A model generated the notes under the pieces. It saw only the letters and a list, made by a program, of their open reading frames with translations. It was not told where the DNA came from and ran no database searches. A DNA stretch of 64,000 nt, taken from Hirundichthys speculiger. Its lineage: Eukaryota; Chordata; Actinopteri; Beloniformes; Exocoetidae. The position numbers and the translations under genes are program-made. This document shows, one piece after another, positions 55,099 through 64,000 of this stretch. The stretch covers positions 558,001 to 622,000 of the forward strand of contig JAGFBZ010000697.1 of the NCBI GenBank assembly GCA_018398805.1, in the 5' to 3' direction. The first letter of the stretch is position 1. Every line of letters begins with the position of its first letter.

Positions 55099-58000
55099 AT
55101 ACAGACAGGCACAGAAACTTTGTCCTCTCACCTTCCAACATCTCAATTCCTATTGTAGCAAAAGGGCATGGCTGTTGAGCAAGACCACTCCCTTCCCCCC
55201 ACCCCTCCGTGTCTCGTTTGACATTCAACAGTCCTGTACTCCTCTGCTCTGTAATTTCTTATCATCACTGGCAATATATCTCTCTAAAGGGAAGTTAAGT
55301 GAGCTGATATAGACAAGAGGGGTCGAGACGAATGATTGTGACATTTGCTGGCATGTTCACAGCTTCTGCAGCAGTTGTAAAAAAAACAAAGCCAATCATT
55401 TGAGGGATGAAGAAAATCATAATGACACTACTATGGAGCCTAGACAAGAGTGCTGCTGCAACAACCATGGGAACTTGTATTTTGTCAGTAATAATCACCC
55501 AGATATTTGTTATTCTGTTATTCATTATTACTGCAAATTTACAAATGTTCAATGCCAGTGCTGATTAGTCACAGATCACATTTGTCTGCACCAAATTAAA
55601 TCCATCACATGTTAAGTCAAAGTTTTAAAGTATGATAATGGAAAAGGTTTGGAAAATGAAATAATGTATCTGAACAATTTTTTTTTTTTGAGTTATTGTG
55701 AGCAAATGGTGTCAATCTGAGATACACAGTTGGAAATGTGATACTTTGATTAGAGAATCAATCTAGCTTTTAGTGTGGTGGCATGATGAAGCAAGCCACC
55801 ACTGGGCATTGGTACTGTATGATAGTGGGATGGAGGTCCTGTGGCAGGCCAACTCCTGTGAACATACCATCTGTTGCCCCTGGCAAACAAGGACAATGGT
55901 CTGACCTGGACTGTATAGACAAGAGTACAGAACATTGAAGCTATTCAACACACACAAAGGGAGATAAATACAAAAGTCTATGAAGTGAGGCCAACTATCC
56001 CAATTGTTCACATTTCATCATTAAAATTTAAAAAAATGAAATGAAAAATGAATACACAGTACAGCTAAATATAAAGCAACCTATTGTCTTTGAAGCACCT
56101 GTTTTGTTGAAGTGTAGCTTTTATTGATTGATGCTTTTCTTTTACAGATTGCATTTTTTGCTATATTTAAAGTATTTGACCCACTCTCTGCTGAGAGAAT
56201 CAAATCAAACACAGTCCAATTGACAGTTTAAGAACCCTTCACGCTTTCTTTGGTAGCTCACTTACAGTGTCCATCAAGTGCCAAGACAGTGAGTAGGTAA
56301 AATGTGTCTGTGTGTTCATCAGAGAGTCAGAAAGGAAGGGGAAGATATCAAAGGTTTAACAATGTGTGTGTGAAACATCTTCTTAGCTTGTGGCCATCAG
56401 GCACAGACCAATATGCCAATGGTGTGACATCATTAGCCTGTCAAGCACGTGTTTGATGGATAGGGGAGACAATCGGTTCATGTGAGTCTATGCCCTCCCT
56501 TTAGCCTAGTGTTGATTGAAAGTGTTTGTTCCACCATACATCTCCACCTGTCTTTTCGAGGAGCTACACACTCATTCACACAGCAGAGCTCTACTGACCC
56601 CTGTTGATCAGTGTCAGTAGTGTTGCACATTTTGAAAGATCAAAACCCATCAAATACAAAATCATTGCTATCTCCTTGTGTCTCAGAATGTATTCAGGGT
56701 TAAAAAGAATCTGTAGCATCAGCTTTTTTTAAAATCAAGATATCCTCTTTAATGTTTGGCAAAAAATATTGAGGAAAATCAGCGCCTATGTGTTGATTCT
56801 CACCTACTTTTGGAAAAGAGAGATATCATTATTAAAAAAAAAACCTTGTAGCTTACGTTTAGTCAGACTACTCCATGCAAAAGGTTATTTTGTTTTAAAT
56901 GTCTCGATCAGTCAAAGAAACATTGTTTTAAAAGTATACACAGTTAAAACAATCATCTGCAACCTCTGTCCTCTGACTAAGGAACTGGGATTTCCATTGC
57001 ATTGTTTCATACTATAATTCACATCTATTTGTTTTGTTTTTTTGTTGTTTTTAATTCCCTCCTTTGTATTCTCTTGCTGCTTTTTATGGAATAATTTAAA
57101 TCTCATTTAGTAAGTGTCTCCCCTTACCCCGACAGCTTTAACCCAATAATCCTCCTTTTTTTACATTCACCCTCAAAGTGTACTGGTTCTTTCTGGGATA
57201 CGGGTGTGGAGAAGAGTGGTAGTACTAACACAAACACCACCTAAATTGTTTGCAGGCTAACGTAATGTCAGTGTACGAGTTGGAGTACACTTGTGGTGTT
57301 ATATTTAAAAAAAAATCTAAACAGATTCTCCATGCCATTCTTGTGTCTGACTTCCTGCCAGCTCAATCTGCCGTGTGTAAATCGTGGCAGACGTGGTTTA
57401 GCCACAGTTGAGAACCAAGACAGGCTTCTTATTTTTAGTTGAGCAGAGTGAGCAGTCACTTCTGGGAGGCTGCAAAAACCCACTGCAGAGCTTCTGGTGG
57501 GACCACTCTCATTGACTAATTTGGCCACGATTTATGAGGCAGTTGGAGGAGTTTCTGTGCCTGGTGGGACAAAGAGATAATTTATTACATTCTTTCCCAT
57601 CTAAAGATTATAAGTCAGAGTTTTACAAAGACTGGCTGTCTTGTGCGGTCACTACTTACAGAACTAAAAACCAGATTACCATGGGAATCAAATGGCAGCA
57701 AAGCTCCCAACTGGTTGCCGACATACATTATGGAATGACAGTTTCCATGAGACAAGATCAAACACTTGCAATAATATTAATCATTTTGAACTTTTTGCAA
57801 TGCCAAGATATAAAAAGGCTTGTTCCAACCACCATTGTACACCTAAAGACTGAGATCCTGGGAGTGTTTCCCACTCATTCCAACTCAACTTCATGATTTT
57901 TTTCCAAATATGGTCATTTGTGACCTTAAAATTGGGTGTAAAATTGTTAAGCATACTGTCAGTATTAGTCACCTCTGCTACAATTTCCACTATTGCTCTG

Positions 58001-60518
58001 TGAGCTAGCTTCATCTTGTAAGCATCATTGTCCGTCATTGTTGACATGTGATGTAATGCCAAAAAAAAAAATAATAATAATAAAATTGTCAGTTGGCACA
58101 AGAGATAACCAGGACCAGAACACAAAGTTAGAATTTGGGAAGAGCTAAGAAAAAAAAATGAAATCAATTAAAAACAACTAAATTATGAAAATACTCCTAG
58201 GCGTTGCTTTAAATTAAGAGTAAAACTGATAGTACTGCTTTGAGTTACTGTGAGTCTATGCAGATGATATGTATGCCAATAGTTAGAAGAATTTGTCACA
58301 AGGCTTTCCAAATTTTTCTGAAATGTTAAATTCTTACTCAAGAATCCAAACCCAGATGATTGAATACTGAGTAACAGTGCCTCTGAATCAAAGAAACAAA
58401 CTAGTGGATTAAAACATCTGTATCAGTTTGCATTTGACTCTGCATTGTGATGGTTTATAAAACATACAAGTACAACGGCACATTAAAGTAATGCTTTCAG
58501 TGTCAGATACAGTTCATTGTAGTTTTTTATTTGTTATAGCTATTGTTTTATTTTGTAATATTGTTTACTGAGCATGACACCTTGACTTCCAAGAAATAAA
58601 CTTATAAATTACACCAATTCATATAAAACCCGATGCTAAAAGTTTAGAGATGCTCATCACTGGATTCTCTCTTTTAATGTTACAGCTATTATGTTGCATT
58701 TCTTCGTCAAACATTCTTTTCTTTTATATGTATGCTTTCATTCCCTCGTTATTTTCTATCTTTTGCTGCTCTGCACCAATGTTTTGTTTTTTATTCTGGT
58801 TCCACCGTTCCTTGTTTTACAAAAGCCGTTGTTTCCTATTCCCTTTGATCACACTCATCAGAGCAAGTTGCCATGTAACTGTCTCTGTAATAGCACATTT
58901 GTAACTGCCAAACAGTCAGCGAGGAAGAACTTGCTTAAGCTATGTTCTGGCAGTAAATGTAAAATGATTTACAAAGCCACCATAAATGTTGTGCTTGCTT
59001 GCTCCGTTATATATTTACACCCACTTACAGTACTGGAAAGGGACATCACTTTACATCTACTGTGGCTCTGCACACAAAAGCATTACTCCTATAGTCTTTT
59101 CTTTCATCCATTTCTCTAATCACTTCAATTTTCTAATTTTAATTTATTCATTTATTTTTGGCTTTCTGGTTCTTGGACTGCACAAACCAACAGGTAAACT
59201 TGACAAATAATTAGCACATTATTATTTTAATTCTTGTGTGTGATAGTTCCTAATGTTTTAAAGTACCTAATGACTAAATAACGAATGGTGACAGACAAAC
59301 AGGAATAAAGAATCTAATCTTTTAGATATGGCAGTAAGAAATGCAGGAAAATAAAGACAGAAAGACCCAAGTAAATTAGAGCAACTTCAAAGTTCTGCTT
59401 AATTACAGCATCTTAGCAAATGTATTTATTTACATACTATGCTGTTACTCATGCACAGGACAGTTGTTTGTGTCTCATTCATTAGTGCAATTATATGTAG
59501 CGTGATCACGAGCAGGAAATGACTACAGTAACAAATGTCTAGACTTGAGTGATATGTTTGAAACAGACCTAAATTGTAATAATAAAAATCAGACACTACA
59601 AAAAAAAGAAAACACAAAACAAAAAACACACAACACTAGAATTTAATCTCACCACATAATATCATGCCAATAGACAAAGGAAAATAACATTTTGGTGTGT
59701 GATTGACAGAGCACCCTTCCAGACGCTTCTGAGCTCGGTGACATCTCTGTTGAATTATTCAAGTCTGACGTCTGGCAGCGGTGCCAGAGTGTTTGCACGA
59801 GGGTCTGTGTGTGCACATTAGTTCCTACACAATTCTATGTCTGTGTAATATCTTTTTCCTTCATCTGCCTTCTCCTCTCTTTATCTCTACCCACTCTGAT
59901 CCAGCCTGTGTCTGTGTGTCATCCAGATGTGATGAATATGCATGGATTTATAATGAGGGTCATTGCAGCCCTGTTTGCAATCGCAGAACGCACATGGGAA
60001 CTGTTGGCATGGTGATAAGAATTTGATTAAAGGTAAATGACACATGCATATATAGCTTTTCAAAAGATGACAAACTTTATTGGGAAAAGGTATGAATTTT
60101 AACTAATGAAATCCCTCAGGTTTAGAGAGCAGTGAGGGTGAGCTAAATTTTGTGGTTCAAGAGAAGTCACAAAATCCATAACAATGTTAGAGTATTAAAC
60201 TGAACACATCCTCAAGTATTTCAGCATCCTCCTTCAATATGAATCCACTTTTCTTGATGAACTGATTTAGAGATTTTGCATCATACAGCAATGTAGACAT
60301 ACGTATTCACCCCACAGCAATATGAACTGCATGTTCAGTTAAACATGGTAGGCTTTAAGGATTTGAAAAGAAATGACGGTGCAGTAAATGCTTGACAACA
60401 TCTGATAGGATTTTATCCATCATTATATAATAAATAAGAAAGAAATTAGCAGTCAGAGGCAAACAAACAATATCTTTATTGGTAACATTTTTTTCTTTTT
60501 TTAAAGAATTATTTTTTG
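53211..60518. other. Long stretch without recognised genes or elements
   Basis: Microsatellites at 53511-53527 (TG) and 55053-55096 (TC) are the clearest features. The part 59690-59800 (CCCTTCCAGACGCTTCTGAG, TGACGTCTGGCAGCGGTGCC) is richer in CpG than its surroundings but shows no exon structure. Open frames to 128 codons carry no known domain. Confidence 0.5.
55053..55096 (+). repeat. (TC)n microsatellite
   Basis: About 44 bases of uninterrupted TC. The Glu-Arg repeat in the overlapping minus-strand frame comes from it. Confidence 0.97.
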
Positions 60519-60904
60519 ACCTCCGCCAAGCACAACAGTTCTCCCATATAGCGATTTACAGATTGCCTTCTGGATCAGATCCGGATCAGCCTTTGAAATT
60601 TGATAGAGGTTCCCATTGTCAATCCCTGAGGGAAATTTCATGAGTTTTGGGCAATAATTAACGGAGATATTGAGAAACAAAATGTTCAGCTCCATTGACC
60701 ACAATGTTATCAAAAGTGACCCAGAATCCAGGATTTCTTGCGGATTACACCCAAAATAAAATCAGTTCTTCCTTTTCACATTTCTGACAACTCCTGAAAA
60801 TTTCATCAAAATCCATCAATAACATTTTGAGTTATCTTGTACACAGACAGACAGACAGACAAACAGATAAACGCTGGCAAAAACATAACCTCCTTGGCGG
60901 AGGT
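60519..60904 (-). mobile_element. MITE with ACCTCCGCCAAG terminal inverted repeats, copy 2
   Basis: Ends ACCTCCGCCAAGCAC and CCTTGGCGGAGGT. Inverted relative to copy 1 at 5790-6191 and collinear with it, including a GACA repeat tract near 60843-60862. The minus-strand frame 60501-60713 gives a peptide closely similar to that of copy 1 (NGNLYQIS, DPDLIQK, YGRTVVLGGG), which reflects shared element DNA and not a conserved protein. Confidence 0.9.
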
Positions 60905-61739
60905 AATTACATCTAGCCTGGGAGGTTGCACATAAAGCTGTGCATTAAGCTTAAAACATCACAAAGAAAAATGTATACTGAACACAGTGGAAGACATTTT
61001 CAATATAAACGAAGTTCATTATTATTGTTTTTAATACTACTACAAATAATAATAATAACAATAATAAATATGATTTATAATGACTTATAATGAAAACAGT
61101 CTCAGTCCAAAAGAGTGTTTTAGGTATACCTTTTATAGAATAAATCTCTTTATACTGATATCATTCTACTATTGCCCGGTTTTTTTCCATTGCAATAATT
61201 AAGCCCTCAACATGGTCAGGGTTAGATCTGGGTTGCAGGGACAGAGAAACATGACATGCAGGTCAGATTTGATCCTCCTATAATGAATATGGAAGTATGC
61301 TAGGGGTCCTGCCTTAACAAAGTAGGCAGACATGGCAATACCATATAGCAATATAATGAAAGAAAAATGTAGCTTTATTTCTTAAATACCTGAGTTAACA
61401 GCAGTACTGTTACTGTAGCACTTGTAAATGCTCAAACACAAATTCAAAAAGCTTAGAGCATTTTTTTGTTTTCCACTTTTTCCATGTTTACTTTTGCTTT
61501 TACTCACTGTTTCATCTGCAGTTTAATAAGGCTTTGGCATCACATGATTTGGTTGGATTGCCAAGAAGACTTGACTGTGACTAAAACCACCTTGTTAGAC
61601 CTAGAAAAAGCCTAACAAATTACACCTGGTCAACTGCACCTTTTCACTTATCCAACACACTGAAAACTGACAGTTAAGTTCTCTCTGTGTCTTCATCAGT
61701 GACTCCATAAGCCCCTGAAAAGAGGCAGAATATGATAAC
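60905..61739. other. No gene recognised; possible eroded left end of the Tc1 element
   Basis: AT-rich, with an AATAATAAT patch at 61043-61066. The Tc1 element that follows may start within the last 100-200 bases, but its left inverted repeat cannot be read. Confidence 0.45.
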
Positions 61740-62910
61740 AACTGCCTGGGAGATTATCTTTCAGCTTTCAAACAAGTTATTAAATCCCAACTGGTGCAAT
61801 GAGTTGCTTCTCATTTCCTAAACAACCATGTTGAAAGACACATCCTGTGGTCATGGAAAAGATGTTAGTCTGTTTGAGAAGGGTCAAATCATCGGTGTGC
61901 ATCAAGCAGAGAAAACATCTAAGGAGATTGCAGAAACTATCAAAATTGTGTTAAGAACTGTCCAACGCATTATTAAAAACTGGAAGGATGGTGGGGGCCC
62001 ATCATCTTCGAGGAGGAAATATGGCTGGAAAAAAATCCTCAATGATCATGATTAGCGATCACTTAAATGTCTGATGAGATCAAATCGAAGAAGAAGAACA
62101 GTAGAACTCAGGACTATGTTTAATAGTGAAAGTAAGAGCATTTCCACACGCACAATGCGAAGGGAACTCAAGGGATTGGGACTGAACAGATGTGTAGCTT
62201 TAAGAAAACAACTAGTCAGTGAGGCTAACCGGAAAAATGCTTCAATTTGCTAGGAGCATAAAGATTAGGACTCTGGAGCAATGGAAGAAGGTCATGTGGT
62301 CTGATGAGTCCAGATTGACCCTGTTCCAGAGTGATGGGCGCATCAGGGTAAGAAGAGAGGCAGATGAAGTGATGCTCCCATCATGCCTAGCGCCTACTGT
62401 ACCAGCCTGTGGAGGAAGTGTTATGATCTGGGGTTGCTGCAGTTGGTCAGGTCCAAGGTTCAGCAACAGTATGAGCTCAAAGAATGAGGTCAGCTGACTA
62501 CCTGAATATACTGAATGACCAGGTTATTACATCAATGGATGTTTATCTTCCCTGATGGTAAGGCCATATTCCAAGATGACAATGCCAGGATTCATTGGGC
62601 TCAAATTGTGAAAGACTGGTTCAGGGAGCATGAGACATCATTTTCACACATGGACTGGCCATCAGAGTCCAGACCTTAACCCCATTGAGGATCTTTGGGA
62701 TGTGCTGGAGAAGGCTTTGTTCAGCAGTCAGACTCTACCATCATCAATGCAAGATCTTGGTGAAAAATGAATGCAACACTGGATGGAAATAAATCTTGTG
62801 ACATTGCAGAAGCTTATCGAAACAATGCTACAGCGAATGCATGCCGTAATCAAAGTTAAAGGCGATAAAACAAAATATCAGAGTGTATGACCTTTTTTTT
62901 TGGTGGTGAC
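61740..62910 (+). pseudogene. Tc1-like transposase pseudogene, catalytic positions still visible
   Basis: From ATG 61828 the frame gives a paired-like DNA-binding part (VSLFEKGQIIGVHQAEKTSK, EIAETIKIVLRTVQRIIKNW) and stops at 62053, where the family usually continues with Arg (a CGA/CGG-to-TAG type change). Later frames give MWSDESR (first catalytic Asp, near 62300), GGSVMIWGC, FQDDNAR (second Asp, 62569-62589) and PIEDLWDV (Glu, 62681-62704), then LVTLQKLIETM. At least three frame changes separate these. The 3' end decays around GTGTATGACCTTTTTTTTTG at 62884-62903, which resembles the family terminal repeat. A complete-length but dead copy. Confidence 0.9.
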
Positions 62911-63463
62911 TTTTTTTTTCAAAATATCCTACAGTATTATGTCAGGCTGGCTGTCCACCAGTTGAAGCTTGTCAGTAGTTGGGTGATGCAGCAGGACTTT
63001 AACCTTAATCCAGTGTTAGCTTCCCGTTACCATCCCTGATGTTAACGGATGGGTTTCAAGGCGTGTCTTAAATCAACTTTAAAGTACACTAAAAACAATA
63101 ACCTAACATTTTCTTTTTTTTTTTGTCATCTCTTGGTAACCTTGTTAGGCTTCCTTATCCATGAAAATGTTGGGTTTAATATTTTTGGTGTGGGTCGCTG
63201 AGTCTTTTATTTTTATCAGTATACCTCTCGATTTCAATTAAAAAAAAGAAAAATTAAGCTCAAGAGAGTCCTATAAATATATAAAAGGTTGTTGTGTTAC
63301 CTGAATATTACTGAGGGGTATAGAACACATCTATGAAATTAATTTTCTTGGTTTATTGGTTATGGTATGGCGTTAGGGGTCAGTTTTGACCCATACATAT
63401 TTTCTTCAAGAAAATGCACAAAAAAAAAAAAAAACTGACTGCAATAGTACTTTTAATATAAAC
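62911..63463. other. No gene or element recognised
   Basis: AT-rich with poly-T (63116-63124) and a poly-A run (63421-63434). Nothing coding seen. Confidence 0.5.
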
Positions 63464-63676
63464 CAGGGGTGGGCAAATCTAGTCCTGGAGGGCCAGGTGT
63501 CCTGCAAGTCTTAGATGTTTCCCTCCTTCAGCACACCTGATTCAAATGAAGGGCTCGTTAACAGATCTTGATGACAAGGTGATGGTGATCCATTCATTTG
63601 AATCAGGTGTGCTGAAGGAGGGAAACATCTAAGACATGCAGGACACCGGCCCTCCAGGACTGGATTTGCCCAATTG
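63464..63676. mobile_element. Palindromic hAT-like MITE
   Basis: The left end CAGGGGTGGGCAAATCTAGT and right end ACTGGATTTGCCCAATTG are inverted repeats. The arms 63482-63550 and 63593-63661 are complementary with few mismatches, leaving a 42-base loop. GGAGGGCC and CTTCAGCACACCTGATTCAA are typical of a very common fish MITE. No flanking octamer match was found. Confidence 0.85.
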
Positions 63677-64000
63677 AAACACAGAACAGGTCATAACACA
63701 AAATATAGATTTACAAGTTCAAACAAACAAACAACCAATCAAACAAATCAAATCAATAGAAATCAATAATTACTTTCAAAACTAATAACTAAATAAGCTT
63801 AATCAGAGTAAAAGTCTCTGTGTGCAAGAAACATGTGTGTGTGTGTGTGTTTGGATGCCAATGAAAGCATCAAGGTATTCCTCATTAATGTCCTTCCAGG
63901 TTTGTCATAGCAATGATGAGTTTTTATTGTCAATGGCATAAATAGCTCAAAACATGTTTTTATGTCAGTGACTCTGGTCACAGCAAACAGTGTGATACCA
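63677..64000. other. No gene recognised; (GT)n at 63834-63850
   Basis: AAAC/AATC-rich text at 63721-63770 and a short GT microsatellite; otherwise nothing recognised. Confidence 0.5.

Noticed and set aside
54908..55228. 106-codon minus-strand frame
   Set aside because: Its central part is the (TC)n microsatellite; flanks show no known family.
57534..58167. Opposed frames of 120 and 128 codons as a host exon candidate
   Set aside because: No domain, no splice sites of quality, and AT-rich low-complexity ends; nothing supports coding.
1..64000. CRISPR array, operon, phage or other prokaryotic system
   Set aside because: No regularly spaced repeats, dense coding or ribosome-binding patterns; all recognisable content is eukaryotic transposon sequence.

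Overview
This window is eukaryotic and almost certainly from a ray-finned (teleost) fish. It is AT-rich, full of microsatellites, and dominated by mobile element families typical of teleost genomes: a Rex3/RTE LINE, an L2-like LINE, an L1-type LINE, a LINE with a restriction-like endonuclease, a BEL/Pao LTR retrotransposon, Tc1-like transposons, a PIF/Harbinger element, many non-autonomous hAT elements and a tRNA-derived SINE. I recognise no host protein-coding exon, so the segment is probably intergenic or lies inside a very large intron. No organism name can be read from the sequence itself.

Layout. 1-5000: one copy of a dispersed repeat, AT-rich unique sequence and a TATA-containing promoter-like patch near 2920. 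5007-9343: a minus-strand Rex3 LINE split by a 2.9 kb DNA transposon with GGGCCC ends; that element carries a hAT transposase relic, a MITE and a 1.29 kb hAT element, itself split by an L2 LINE tail (four levels of nesting). 9345-11834: microsatellites, two opposed fragments of one LINE family, and a TA-target MITE inside a (TA)n tract. 14693-16780: a Tc1-like relic whose transposase region is interrupted by a 1274 bp PIF/Harbinger element. That element keeps an intact-looking Myb/SANT-type gene but only the first exon of the DDE transposase. 16856-23311: three hAT elements with exact or near-exact 8 bp target duplications (16856, 20105 and 22208; the last keeps a BED zinc finger exon), plus older DNA transposon debris. 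23700-32380: the longest stretch without recognisable elements, ending in a CpG-rich patch with a possible splice donor near 31030.

32383-39370: a 2 kb dispersed repeat split by a candidate solo LTR, next to a 5'-truncated, frame-broken BEL element with its 3' LTR. The BEL copy was itself hit by a short RTE-type insertion with a 12 bp duplication. 43968-45850: an L1 3' end. 46560-49140: two hAT elements around or inside a third repeat. 49440: a tRNA-derived SINE. 51433-53210: a hAT MITE and a second copy of the hAT transposase relic seen at 5.3 kb. 60519: the second copy of the MITE seen at 5790. 61740-62910: a Tc1 transposase pseudogene that still shows its catalytic positions. 63464-63676: a hAT-like MITE that is nearly a perfect 69 bp-arm hairpin.

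All these are separate parasites, not a pathway. The value of the window is its record of who inserted into whom: target duplications fix boundaries to the base for eight insertions, and the nesting gives relative ages. No CRISPR arrays, operons or other prokaryotic features were seen.
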